This document shows, piece after piece, positions 11,061-23,341 of a stretch of 64,000 nucleotides of DNA (position 1 is the first letter of the stretch; the number at the start of each line of letters is the position of its first letter). Position numbers and translations under genes: made by a program. Source of the stretch: Cervus elaphus (lineage: Eukaryota > Chordata > Mammalia > Artiodactyla > Cervidae); contig NC_057825.1 in assembly GCF_910594005.1 (NCBI RefSeq), positions 52,173,037 through 52,237,036 on the forward strand, written 5' to 3'. Below the pieces are notes generated by a model, which ran no database searches, was not told where the DNA came from, and was given only the letters and a program-made list of their open reading frames with translations.

Positions 11061-13279
11061 GAAGTGATGAAAATTCTTTGCAAATAGAAAAATTCTTTTT
11101 CAAAAATTATTTCTGATAAATGAATGGTTAAAATAATCAATGTGTACATAGACTTTTAAATTTCTATTTTGCTCTGAAATTTATTACTTCTACGTATGTC
11201 AAGTTAATAATTGCAATGACAAATGCAATATACTTGTACAAGTATGTTTTTAAATAGATAAATCATCATGCTCCTTGTGGGTATATATTTGTGTATGTAT
11301 GGTATTCAGATAGTATATTCATATATATGTTTATTGTATATAAAATGTATATCTTCTTAAAATATAAACAATATGTGTTCACACTTATTTTAAATTATTA
11401 TTAATTTTTTAAAATCAAATCAAAAGGCTACTCTGGGACCAATATGTCATTACACTTTAAAAAATTATTTATTGACTATATGATAAATCTATTTTTTCCA
11501 AAGTGAGGCTTCGAGTGCAACAACAATCATATTTAGTCATACCATTTGAAATCATAATCTGAAATGTTGGAAAGGCCTGTGGTTATTACCCTGAAAATTA
11601 CATCAAGTGATTTGAAGCCTATGGTGTTGATGGTGTGGCTTCAGCACACTACTATAGTCAATGAATAGAAGTATTCATTATAAATAATAAGGATATCATG
11701 AATGACTGAGCAGATGGAAAGATGACTTTTAACAGTTCTGTTATGCCATCTGCCAGTCTTAACAAATGACCAGAAAAAGTCAAAACTATCTCTTTTAAAA
11801 ACTCTTAAATATGGTTTAAATGCAAAAACTTTGAATTTTGTAGGTTAATTTTGCATATTAAAATACTGCACTTGGGTATTTAATATTGTGTCTTCACAGA
11901 TATGTTGTTTGATCCTAAACATGAACAATATGTTTTCAAAATAAATATGTATCAGATAGTTTAAGATATTTTTTTCAAATTTGACTATTTTTTATTACAT
12001 GAATCTTTGTTTTCTAATTAAATATACATTCACAATCAATTTATCTCTTCATGTTGTCATAACAAATAAAAGAAATAAACTCACTTTGTTGACTTATTTT
12101 CAAAAGTAAAATTAAATTATATTAAAATGTTAAGAAATGTGGTTATTTGCTGTAGAATATAGAAAAATCAAAAAATCTATCTGGTGACTTCAAACTTCCA
12201 GCAGAGAGGAACAGAAAGATGATGAATGAACTATTTTTGGAGTGCAAAGAGCACAGAGTCTAAAAGGTTATATAATGCTGGAGTTGAGAGGAACATCAGG
12301 GATTTTTTTAATATAAACAAATTGTTGGAGAATATCTGAGTAAAAATACATGGAGCCCAAAGTACTGGTGTAGTTATTTTGCTTTCATGAATTCTCACTG
12401 TTGAAAGTTTTTATCCCCACATTTCATATATTATTTATACATATTCTGCTTTATCTGGAATATACTCATTCTAGTTTCCAGAGGAAAGAGGATGTATTCC
12501 AGCTACAAAAGTCAAAATTCTAAAGCAGTTCAGAAATGCATTATGTGATGAAAAGCTGAAGAAATCAGCCAAGTTTAGCTTGCAGAAAATCATGTAGTGT
12601 TATAAAGATCTTATGGGGGGGGGGGGAGGAAAGGAACAGAAAGATGTTAGTCATGTAGAATCTTCTCTTACTTGAGAATTTCCTACATTTCCATCATAAT
12701 TTAAAGCTTTGTTGATATCATCTCCTCTACATAGCTTTATTTGACCATTTTTTCATGGTAGGGATGTAATCTACATCAATGTGAGTATTATATTTATAAC
12801 ATACCTACAAAAACACTTACATTTTTTTCTGGAAATTAAAAAAAAAGGTTATTACTTAAATTACTCATTAGAGTTTAACTGACAAAGTTATTGAAACTAA
12901 AGATAATTGAATTCAAAGGAACCTTAAATTAAGCAGGACACAGCCTTAATGCTATTCTTTTTTATGTAAATGTGTATGTCTACACATACACACATGTATT
13001 TGTCAATTTTATTTTAGGTCTGGAAAATACCTACACCAGCAGTGATTATGATAAGTTTAGTTTTTATTTTGGAAGTGTAGTATTGCTAAAGGAAATTACA
13101 AAGTATCTCGAACATGAGTTATTTTTTCTTTTTAATTTTAAAGAATTTATTTATTTTTTAATTGAAGGATAATTCCTTTACCAAATTTTGTTGTTTGAAG
13201 TTTCTATAATAAATGAACCAGTGAGTTTTTCAGAGATAAAAACTATGCTTTTCTCATTAATTTCTTGCATAGAGAATAG
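11061..13279. other. Unrecognised AT-rich DNA, no gene seen
   Basis: More than 2 kb without a repeat or coding segment that I can name. It contains a run of 12 G at 12615-12626 and short TA-rich patches near 11310-11350. The open frame at 12972-13172 shows no motif and is rich in simple AT codons. Confidence 0.55.
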
Positions 13280-13505
13280 ATTTTTTAATACACATTTTAT
13301 TGAAGTAAAATTGAATAACAATGTTTCAGGTGCACAGAAAGGTGATCTATTTATACATATGCACACATAGTGTTTTTCAAATTGTTTTACATTATAGGTT
13401 ATTGAAAGATATTGACTATAATTTCTTGCACTATAGAGTAAACCTTTGTTGCTTTTTGCATATCTATTTTGTTTTAATTAGAAATCTAACATACTACTCA
13501 TATTA
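13280..13505 (-). mobile_element. L1 3' UTR fragment (older)
   Basis: Antisense match to the L1 3' tail family also seen at 62.9 kb: 'ttattgaagtaaaattgaataacaatg', 'tttcaggtgcacag' and 'cattataggttattgaaagatattga' are all in the expected order. No ORF2 sequence follows, so it is a tail-only copy. Confidence 0.65.
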
Positions 13506-13570
13506 AGTGAAACAATAGGAATGCAAATGTCATAAATTTAATAGTTAGGCAAAAAGTCATAAATTTTCTA

Positions 13571-13634
13571 AAATATATATATATATTATACATGCTATAT
13601 ATATATATATATGTATATATATGTGTGTGTGTGC
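13571..13634. repeat. (TA)n / (TG)n microsatellite
   Basis: Interrupted TA repeats ending in a short TG tract. A candidate length-variable locus. Confidence 0.9.
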
Positions 13635-14089
13635 AAAAGTTTTTCTACTATTGTTAATAAAGACTTGAGAAAGAATATCATAAAAGACAGATGGAGTAAT
13701 TAGAAAACATGAACTAAACGAATTGGAAGTACTGAATATGAGATAGAAGAAGTGAAATAAACTAGATAACAGTAAAAGATCATCATATAGTCAAGTTGAT
13801 TCTAAACATGTTTGCTCATTAGAAATATATCTTGAGCTTTGGAATTCAATTGTTTTTCTATTGACTAATCATGATGCAATAGTATTAAGTGAATAATACA
13901 TAATCACAATAGTAAATGATGTTTATCAGTTTTCACAATCAATAGCCAGACAAAAAAATAAAAGATAATTATAATTGCATGCCATAATGGGAACATAATT
14001 AACCTAACAATATAAAATAATTACATATAATTGGGGGAGTCAAGCAGAGTGGTGTGGTAAGTGAAAGTGCATACATGAATATGTTTTCA

Positions 14090-15069
14090 TCTGCCTAGCC
14101 AGTCTATGTCATTTGGTTGGTGCATTTAATCCATTTTCATTATATATGATCTTATTACCATTTTCTTAATTGTTTTGGGCTTATTTTGTTTGTCTTTTCC
14201 TTCCATTCTCTTATTTCCTGCTTAGGAAAGTTCCTTTAGCATTTGTTTTAAAGATGATTTGATGGTGCTGAATTCTCTTGACTTTTGCTTGTTTGGAAAG
14301 CTTTTGATTTCTCCATCAAATATGAATGACAGTCTTTCTGGGTAGAGTAGTCTTGATTGTAGGTTCTTCCCTTTCATCATTTTAAATATATATAGGGCCA
14401 TTCCCTTCTGGTTTGTAGAGCTTCTGTTGAGAAATCAGCTGATAACCTGTTGAAGATTCCCTTGTATGTTATTTGCCATTTTTCCCTTGTTGCTTTTAAT
14501 ATTGTATCTTTGTATTTGGTTTTTGTCAGTTTGATTACCATGTGTCTTGGTGTGTTCCTCCTTGGGTTTATCTTGCCTAGGACTCTCTGAGTTTCCTGGA
14601 CTTGGTTGACTATTTCCTTTCCCGAATTAGGGAAGTTTTCAGCTATTATCTCTTTAAATATTTCCTCAGGTCCTTTCTCTCTCTCTTTTCTTTCTGGGAC
14701 CCCTATAATTCAATTGATGGTGCATTTAATGTTGCCCCAGAGTTCTCTTAGGTTGTTATCATTTTTCTATATTTTGTTCTATGGCAGTGATTTCCACCAG
14801 TTTGCCCTCCAGGTCACTTATCCACTATTCAGTCTCAGTTATTCTGCTATTGATTCCTACTAGTGTATTGTTCATCTCTGTTTTTTGTTTGTTCTTTAGT
14901 TCTTCTAGGTCTTTGGTAAACATTCTTTGCACCTTCTCCACTGTTTTCCTAAGATCCTGAATCATCTTCACTATCATTATTCTGAATTCTTTTTCAGAAT
15001 GTTTGCCTACCTCTACTTCATTTAGCTGTTTTTCTGGGATTTTACATTATCCCTCCCTTTGGGACATAA
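14090..15069 (-). mobile_element. Older L1, ORF1 region (left part)
   Basis: Minus-strand L1 sequence covering the ORF1 region and its flank, recognised by 'ggttggtgcatttaatcc', 'cttttgatttctccatcaaat', 'accatgtgtcttggtgtg' and the ORF1 coiled-coil area near 14880-15000. It continues at 16686 after the younger L1. Stops are frequent. ORF2 and the 3' end are absent to the left. Confidence 0.8.
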
Positions 15070-16685
15070 TTATCTGCTTTTTTTTTTTTTTTTTTTATTA
15101 GTTGGAGGCCAATCACTTCACAACATTTCAGTGGGTTTTGTCATACATTGACATGAATCAGCCATGGATTTACACTTATTCCCCATCCCGATCCCCGCTC
15201 CCACCTCCCTCTCCACCCGATTCCTCTGGGTCTTCCCAGTGCACCAGGGCGGAGCACTTGTCTCATACATCCCACCTGGGCTGGTGATCTGTTTCACCAT
15301 AGACAGTATACATGCTGTTCTTTTGAAATTTCCCACCCTCACATTCTCCCACAAAGTTCAAAAGTCTGTTCTGTATTTCTGTGTCTCTTTTTCTGTTTTG
15401 CATATAGGGTTATCGTTACCACCTTTCTAAATTCCATATATATGTGTTAGTATGCTGTAATGTTCTTTATCTTTCTGGCTTACTTCACTCTGTATAATGG
15501 GCTCCAGCTTCATCCATCTCATTAGGACTGGTTCAAATGAATTCTTTTTAATAGCTGAGTAATATTCCATGGTGTGTATGTACCACAGCTTCCTTATCCA
15601 TTCATCTGCTGATGGGCATCTAGGTTGCTTCCATGTCCTGGCTATTATAAACATTGCTGCGATGAACATTGGGGTGCAAGTGTCTCTTTCAGATCTGGTT
15701 TCCTCAGTGTGTATGCCCAGAAGTGGGATTGCTGGGTCATATGGCAGTTCTATTTCCAGTTTTTTAAGAAATCTCCACACTGTTGTCCATAGTGGCTGTA
15801 CTAGTTTGCATTCCCACCAACAGTAAGAGTGTTCCCTTTTCTCCACACCCTCTCCAGCATTTATTGCTTGTAGACTTTTGGATAGCAGCCATCCTGACTG
15901 GCGTGTCATGGTACCTCATTGTGGTTTTGATTTGCATTTCTCTGATAATGAGTGATGTTGAGCATCTTTTCATGTGTTTGTTAGCCATCTGTATGTCTTC
16001 TTTGGAGAAATGTCTGTTTAGTTCTTTGGCCCATTTTTTGATTGGGTCATTTATTTTTCTGGAATTGAGCTGCAGGAGTTGCTTGTATATTTTTGAGATT
16101 AACCCTTTGTCTGTTTCTTCATTTGCTATTATTTTCTCCCAATCTGAGGGCTGTCTTTTCACCTTACTTATAGTTTCCTTTGTAGTGCAAAAGCTTTTAA
16201 GTTTCATTAGGTCCCATTTGTTTAGTTTTGCTTTTATTTCCAATATTCTGGGAGGTGGGTCATAGAGGATCTTGCTGTGATTTATGTCAGAGAGTGTTTT
16301 GCCTATGTTCTCCTCTAGGAGTTTTATAGTTTCTGGTCTTACATTTAGATCTTTAATCCACTTTGAGTTTATTTTTGTGTATGGTGTTAGAAAGTGTTCT
16401 AGTTTCATTCTTTTACAAGTGGTTGACCAGTTTTCCCAGCACCGTTTGTTAAAGAGGTTGTCTTTTTTCCATTGTATATCCTTGCCTCCTTTGTCAAAGA
16501 TAAGGTGTCCATAGGTTCGTGGATTTATCTCTGGGCTTTCAATTCTGTTCCATTAATCTATATTTCTGTCTTTGTGCCAGTACCATACTGTCTTGATGAC
16601 TGTGGCTTTGTAGTAGAGTCTGAAGTCAGGCAGGTTGATTCCTCCAGTTCCATTCTTCTTTCTCAAGAAAACTTATCTGCTTTTT
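15070..16685 (-). mobile_element. L1 LINE with TSD, nested in older L1
   Basis: A 5'-truncated bovine-type L1 on the minus strand: T run (poly-A tail) from 15083, 3' UTR with a C-rich (G-rich on the sense strand) tract at 15188-15235, then ORF2 to 16672. It is flanked by a 13-bp TSD 'ttatctgcttttt' (15070-15082 and 16673-16685), and the older L1 resumes directly after it. ORF2 carries a two-base deletion near 15821-15836 that is shared with the copy at 23.3 kb. Confidence 0.93.
15427..16408 (-). pseudogene. L1 ORF2 C-terminal remnant (frameshifted)
   Basis: Open segments of 214 codons (15764-16408) and 160 codons (15427-15909) cover the ORF2 C-terminal region in two frames. The shift falls inside the cysteine-rich motif: the first frame reads 'CWRGCGEKGTLLLLVGM' and loses the later His and Cys residues, while the second picks up 'CWWECKLVQPLW' and runs to the ORF2 stop. 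Confidence 0.9.
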
Positions 16686-17072
16686 AATCCTGATTAACTT
16701 TCTGTAATGTGTTTTTTGTTTGTTCTGTGAGATTGTGATTCTTCTTGCTTCTTTACAGTCCCTTTGTCAGATCCCCAGTCTGAATCCCCTGATGTAGGGC
16801 TCAGAACTTTCACAGCAGTGGGAGAACTTCTTCAGTATTATTGTTCTCCAGTTTCTGGGTCACCCACCTGGCAGTTATTGGATTTGATTTTATTGTGATT
16901 GCAACCCTAACTACCATTTCATTGCACTGTCTTATTTGTCTTTGGACATGAGGTATCTTTTTTGGCAGATTCCAGCATCCTCCTGTCAATGGTTATTCAT
17001 CAGCAACTAGTTTTGATTTTGGTGCTCTTGCAGGAAATGAGCACACATCCTTCTACTCCTCCATCTTGAACT
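16686..17072 (-). mobile_element. Older L1, 5' UTR (right part)
   Basis: Continuation of the element at 14090-15069. The sequence near 17050-17072 ('cttctactcctccatcttgaa') is the reverse complement of an L1 5' end of the '...caagatgg...' type. The older L1 therefore kept its original 5' end although it lost ORF2. Confidence 0.75.
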
Positions 17073-18482
17073 GGAAGTCCATAGACATTGAAGGAATTTC
17101 TCTTTGAATAGAGTGGTTGGTCCATGCTCAGTAGAATGGATTCTTAATAAATACAATATTTAAGAAGTGATTGAGTTGATAAATGACAATATTTGTTTCT
17201 ATTTGATACATAAAATAAATTGCTAAGAATCACAAAAAGGTAATATTTTAAGTGAATTTTCCATTGTTCTCCAGTTGCATGCAAGTTTTTATGTACACTG
17301 TTGTTCACTATATAGAAAAATACATAGAGGAAATTCAAACATTTATGTAGTAGTTGCATTAAGTATTCTTCAATGTCTGCTCTCTGAAAATTCCAATCAT
17401 ACTCATATCAACAAAACACAAAGAAGCAAAAAAGAAAAATCAAACAAAAAGCATTCAAATATTTAAACTTGCCAAATACATGTTAAATGACAAATGATTC
17501 TTTGAATTTCTATGTAAAACATTCTTTCCTCATGGTCATGTCTGTCATCTGGGTCTTTCTATGTATATGGATGAGTTCTAGTCTTTACCCAGGGTCATAA
17601 AAGCATTTTACATATGGTTGACATTATTATGTCAATACTTACGATCCATACTTTTTTTTAAATTTCATCTTGGATAGATAAAAGTAATTTATGGTAAAGT
17701 TTTCCTTTCCTAAACTATTTTTACAAAAGAAAAAAACAAGTCTTGCTATTTTATCAATGGTTTTGAGGTATACCCAAGTAATGCACAAAAATATTCAAAG
17801 AGAAATATTTATATCTTATCCAATTTCACCTACAACATCATTGTTTCACCTTTCACCACTGTGAACTGAGTGCACATATGCAGTCCTGCACCAGCATTTC
17901 AAGTGCTGAACTCATTATCTTCTCACTGCAAACAGGTTCATTTTCCAACTACTGCTGTCTTTAGAATATTCTTCTCCCCTTCCTTCTGACCTTGAAATCT
18001 TGAAGTTTCATCATTTCTGCTGGTCTTAACTGTCTCTCTCAAATGGCTAAACAGTGTCTATTTAAAATATTATATTATAGTTCTAATTATAGTTCTAATA
18101 CTAGTAATTTAAATCACTTTTCATTGTAATACATTAGAAATAATACAGTTATTGAGTTTATATCTAACTGTTTAGATCTAAACACTCAGGTTATTGGTTT
18201 CTTTGTTTACATTTTCTTTTGTTATACAAGTTTTATTTACATTTATTCCTTTTTGGATGGTAAAATATATAGAATTGTACAATATAAGGAAAGGCAAAAA
18301 CATCACAGTTTAATTGATTAAGCAATGTAACATATATTGCCATTTGATTAATTAGAAGCAACACTTTCTAATTAAAAAGGGAAATACATGTCCAAATACC
18401 TTTAAGTGAAACAAGTTAAATATACATTTTCTTTTTTGAAATTTATAGCATATACATCAGGCCATAAAATTTAAAGAACTCA
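17073..18482. other. Unrecognised AT-rich DNA, no gene seen
   Basis: No repeat family or coding segment recognised. Short open frames here have low-complexity composition and no motif. Confidence 0.55.
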
Positions 18483-18483
18483 T

Positions 18484-18682
18484 GGGCTTCTCTGGTGTCT
18501 CAGTGACAAAGAATTCACTTGCAATATAGGAGATTCAGGAGACACAGGTTCTGTTTCTGGGTCAAGGGAAGATCCCCTGGAATAGGAAATGGCAACCCAC
18601 TCCAGTGTTCTTGCCTGGAGAATCCCAATGACAGAAAACAGTCCATGGGGTTGCAAAGAGTTGGACATGACTAAACACACAA
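18484..18682 (+). mobile_element. Bov-tA SINE
   Basis: Complete unit with a 10-base insertion in the tRNA-like part ('gagattcaggagacacag'), a variant also seen in the copies at 48.3 and 52.4 kb. It ends in 'ggacatgactaaacacac'. Confidence 0.9.
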
Positions 18683-19462
18683 GCAGAGTTTCCAAAGCCT
18701 CAGTAAGATAAAAATATGAAATATTAGGATAAACAAAGTGAAGGCAAAAACAAAGAGTTTTGACTTCAGGCGCAGTTCCTCAAAGCGTCTTTACAGTTGC
18801 CAAAGATACATTGTACATTTGCTTTGGGAATCACAGTATACACATGAGAAGAGGCAAACACATGTTTACTGAGGCATTTGAATACCCTACTGGTCATATA
18901 TCTAAAACCAAGCTCTGTAACCTGTGAAGCCAGATGAAAACCATCCATCTCTATGTTTTCAATAAATAATGTAAACAAGGTGGCAAAGTGATACTCCAGG
19001 GTACTTTCAAACTTTAAATAGCATATTATAAATTACTAGCTAAGTCATTTTATCCTAATCTTAGCCTAGAGTCCGTACTATGGTTTCAGGCATTAAAAAT
19101 AAATGGGGAAATACCACAGACCAGCTGCAAGTTAACCCTATTTTAGACAAAATTAAATTTAATAAGATGTGATATGCTGAACAATACAATCCATACAGTT
19201 CACATTAATATTTTTTTTTACAGTACCAACAGCAGATTTGTTGCTGGAGACTGTGGTAGAATCTTTTAATGATAGTAACATTCCTTGGAAGATTTAAAGA
19301 TAGACAAAATGACAGTAATCTTCACAAAGGATTAATTTATAGAAGAATTAATCCATTGCTTTATATGATTATTGTAATGTATTTGAAATATAATATTGTG
19401 CAAATCTGAAGCATACAATGTGTTGATTTGATGCATTTTTTTACTATAATGTGTGACTGCCA
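18683..19462. other. Unrecognised DNA, no gene seen
   Basis: A 70-codon minus-strand open frame at 18766-18978 shows no motif that I recognise. No repeat is evident. Confidence 0.5.
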
Positions 19463-19474
19463 TTGTACCTATGG

Positions 19475-19684
19475 GCTTTCTAGGTAATTCAGGTGGTAAA
19501 CAATCTGCCCGCAGTTGGAGAGAACTGGGTTCAACCCTGGGTCAGGAAAATCCCCTGGAGAATGGAATGACAACCCACTCCAGTATTCTTGCTTAGAGAA
19601 TGCCGTAGACAGAGGAGCCTCATGGGCTACAGTCCATAGGTCGCAAAGTCAGACATGATTGAGTGACTAACACACACACACACT
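19475..19684 (+). mobile_element. Bov-tA SINE with TSD
   Basis: Complete unit ending in a short CA repeat. It is flanked by a 12-bp TSD with one mismatch: 'ttgtacctatgg' at 19463-19474 and 'ttgtatctatgg' at 19685-19696. Confidence 0.92.
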
Positions 19685-19696
19685 TTGTATCTATGG

Positions 19697-22475
19697 TTAG
19701 CACTTCTATAATATCACATAGTTACAGTGTGTGTGTGTATAGTGGAAATAACTGAGATCTAGTCTTTCAGAAATGTTGATGATTATAATACAGTATTGTT
19801 TATATTTATTATCCTGTACATTAGATCTCCAGGACATATTTATATACTAGTTGCAAGTGTGTAACCTTAAACAACATCTCTTCCATTACCCCATCCTTCA
19901 GTTTCTGGTAATTACCATGTTACTCTCTGTATTGAATGGTGTGACAGCAAACCAAGAACAAGTGATAAAGCAATAAATGATGACTCTGGGATCAGTAGAT
20001 GATTGTAACATGGAAACATACAATCTTCAATTGAATGGCCAATAAGAGCCAAGGGATGTGGAAATACAATTAGAGAAATTCAGCTTTCTTTCATGGATAG
20101 AGTCTTTTAGTTATTCAAACTTTGGTGCATTCAATAATTATCCAGTGTCTGCTTACAAACTGAATCTTATCAGCTGAGTATTTAAGAGATACCAATAAAT
20201 AAACAGTAGTAGCATTGTTATATTAGTTAACTAACATATGTGAATATAAATACTCATCACTTTCATAGACTACTCCATTCTGATGGATCCAAAAATAAAA
20301 CCTTCTTTAGTTTTACAAGCAGTATTATGAAAAGGAGACCATATCTGTTAAAATGTATATCCTATTGTACTTGCATGCTATTTGTTGGTTGTCCTTGTCT
20401 GATTCAATGATGCATATATAGTGCTGAATAGAAAAGAGGACAAGAGAAGCATCTCTGTAAACTTTGAATCCAAAGCTATGGATTTAGTGTTTTATTCCCC
20501 TCTAGTTATTGATTATAAGATATTTTTTCTAGTAGTATAAAACAGACATTCATTTTATATCTGTGATGATTTAGCTTTCATTAAATAAATCTCCAATTAT
20601 GGTAGATAATATCTTAATTTTACAGATATTTTAACTGAGAATGGCATAGACAGATGCAAGTTAACATGTCAGCTACAGAACTAGCCTTTGCTGAAACAGG
20701 GATTCAGTGCCTTTCATTATCTAGAGGGTAGTTTCCATCTCTTCCACATATTCAAACCCCCTGAATCCCTAAGTCTCATTCTCACAAAAATCTTTTCCAG
20801 ATCATTGGCTGTAATGTTTTTTTGTCCCTTTTCAAATGCCTATTGGATTTACTCTTTTTATCACACATTTATATGTGGTATAGTATTCTCAGTTCAATTG
20901 CTCAATTGGATAATTATTGCCTCTAGAGCAGGATTTTCTCTGAAAGTACCAATTAGACTTCAGTACGTTGATAATTTATCAGGAGATATGATTTGACTGA
21001 TTACTGCCACAAATATGTGAGTGGATCACTGACCCCAAGAAGGGCTACCAAAATGTTAATTGATGAAGCTCATATTCAACTAATGCGTATAGTGGCTCAT
21101 TAGTGTCACTGAAATAAAAAGAATTATAATGTTAAAGTCATTTTCAGGTTTCTTTTCCCAGTTCCAATAATAAAATGCTACATGTTACAGAATAACAAGA
21201 TTAACTGGCAACTCCTCTGTATGCAAATCATTTACCTTAGTTCTGACCATTCTGTTTTGGTTAAAGAGTTTACAGATCTGCCAGAATCTCACAAACTGTT
21301 CCATTGCAAGATTGACTCTCCAGGAATAATAATGAAATGAAAGATGTATTGCAATTTACATATTATTCTTATACTTGGCATGTGAATAAATATTTTTATT
21401 CTGTCAAAACAATATAATTTCAAGAAAACTCAGTATCTGTTTAAACAAATCTCAATAATTGTCTACCTGTAATCCCCCACTAACTAAAGCTACAATTCCA
21501 AATTTTCTAAAGATCTGAGGATGCTTGTTAAACAGAAGTTGAGAAGGTAATGTAGAAGCTGCTAATTAGTAAGAAATGCATTATTTATGAATATCTAAAA
21601 TATTATTTAAATAGCCCTTAATTTAACTATGTAGTAGAATTAAATTTTAATTGGATATGGTCTCAATGTTTCTGAGCTGTAATTGAAGTTTTTTTAAACA
21701 TACTTTTTAATAGAGAAAAAAATACAGAAATATCATTCTGCCCAAAGTTTCTTCGCTTAAGACACTCTCCATTAGAGATCCTATCTTACTTGCATGAAAG
21801 AGCTCTGTATGGGTGTGTGAGCATGCATGTGGTAATTTGTCTAGAAAGTACATGTTCAAAATTATATTAAATAGGTTTCCTAAGTATATTAATTAGACAT
21901 AGTGTCAGATGTCAAAAAAGTCAAGAACGTTTGCTGCATGTATTCACTAAATTGGAGAATATCCTTGTTATATACATACTCAGCATAGTTTCCTCCATTT
22001 TTCCTAACCCAGCTATAATTTGCAAAAGCAAAATTGATACTAAATACTACAGGCAATAAAGAGAATAGAGAATCTATTTGGCCTTCCTGAAAAGAAAATG
22101 ATGGTAATAGCTAATCAACCACAGGAACAATCAAAGTAAATATGAAAGAAACAAAGTCACCCTACTGAAATGGGCAAAGGATCCATCAATGTTTTGAATT
22201 AAAGCCAAAGATTTGAATACTATACAACTATAAGATTGAAGAAATGGAAATAATGGAATAAAGGAAGAGATAAAGTATAGATGTACTGTTTGCTTGTTTT
22301 TTTTTACTTTTTTATCTTTAAAAGTCTTTTAGGCTGAAATATAGTATTAAAGAAATGACCTCAACATTTAAAGTATTTTATTTATTTCATTTTCTCTTTT
22401 CCTTACATGTTAAAAGGATGTTCTAAGGTATATTATCTTTTGTAACAAGAAAATTACAAATTCCTGGGAATTTGG
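19697..22475. other. Unrecognised AT-rich DNA, no gene seen
   Basis: The longest stretch in the window where I recognise nothing, about 2.8 kb. The 102-codon open frame at 20688-20996 has no motif I know and its composition matches the surrounding DNA, so I do not call it a gene. Confidence 0.55.
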
Positions 22476-22489
22476 AATGAGGAAATTAC

Positions 22490-22689
22490 TGGGCTTCCCT
22501 CGTGGCTGAGCTGGTAAAGAATCTGCCTGCAATGTGGGAGACCTGGGTTCGATCCCTGGGTTGGGAAGATCTCCTGGTGAAGAAAACGGCTACCCACTCC
22601 AGTATTCTAGCCCGGAGAATTCCACAGACTGTGTAGTCCATGGGATCACAAAGAATCAGACACGACTGAGTGACTTTCACTTCACTGTC
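22490..22689 (+). mobile_element. Bov-tA SINE with TSD
   Basis: Well-conserved full-length unit. A TSD of about 14 bases is visible: 'aatgaggaaattac' at 22476-22489 and 'aatgaggaagtatac' at 22690-22704. Good conservation of head and tail suggests one of the younger SINEs here. Confidence 0.93.
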
Positions 22690-22826
22690 AATGAGGAAGT
22701 ATACAACTTCAGTTCACCTATTTCTTCAAATTCAGTAAAATTTATTTTTTGGCTATAATAGATCAAATTTTATTTGTATGTAAATTATTATGATTGCAGT
22801 TTTATTAAATAATATCTAAATATATT

Positions 22827-23027
22827 GGGCTTCCTTTGTGACTCAATTGGTAAAGAATCCGCCTGCAATGCAGGAGACCTGGGTTCAATCCCTGGGTCGT
22901 GAAGATGCCCTAGAGAAGGGAAAGGCTATCCACTCCAGTATTCTGGCCTGGAGAATTCCATGGACTGTATAGCCCTTGGGGTAGCAAAGAGTCGGACACG
23001 ACTAAGTGAATTACACTTTGACTTGAC
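22827..23027 (+). mobile_element. Bov-tA SINE
   Basis: Full-length unit about 140 bases downstream of the previous one and in the same orientation. It keeps a recognisable B box ('ggttcaatccc') and ends in a 'tttgacttgacttt' repeat. No clear TSD was found. Confidence 0.92.
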
Positions 23028-23214
23028 TTTGATTTTTAAGTGTTATTAATATTTACTTTCACAAATGTGTAGTATTTGAAATGATTATTTGGAGTTATAA
23101 GAGTACATTATATTTTTGCTCTTATGTTTTATGTAGCTATACAGGGTTTGGAAATTTTTAACAAATGTGTATTATTTCTATACAACTGATAAATTATTAT
23201 TTTATTTTAAAATA

Positions 23215-23236
23215 TGTGTATGTGTGTGTGTGTGTA
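23215..23236. repeat. (TG)n microsatellite
   Basis: About ten TG units within AT-rich unrecognised sequence. Confidence 0.85.
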
Positions 23237-23290
23237 ACAGTACTGGCATCCCCATGTTTCAAGTGCTGGCATAGAATTTTTTTTCTTTAT

Positions 23291-23341
23291 CTTTTTTTTT
23301 TTTTTAATATTTACTTATTGGCTATACTGGGTATTCATGGC
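23291..23341 (-). mobile_element. CHR-type SINE, 3' part
   Basis: T run followed by 'ttattggctatactgggtattcatgg', the antisense 3' end of a CHR-type tRNA-derived cetartiodactyl SINE. The rest of the SINE resumes at 24475 after the L1 insertion. Confidence 0.75.

Noticed and set aside
12615..12626. Run of 12 G, and C runs at 9431-9445 and 34770-34780
   Set aside because: Single homopolymer runs without repeated spacing; likely slippage and not a structured regulatory element.
15783..16265. 160-codon plus-strand open frame with hydrophobic segments
   Set aside because: It is the antisense of L1 ORF2. Near-identical antisense frames appear at 24073 and 9904 at the same L1 position, so it is a by-product of L1 sequence and not a membrane protein gene.
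20688..20996. 102-codon open frame in repeat-free DNA
   Set aside because: No signal, domain or codon bias that I can see, and no neighbouring exon-like features; length is compatible with chance.
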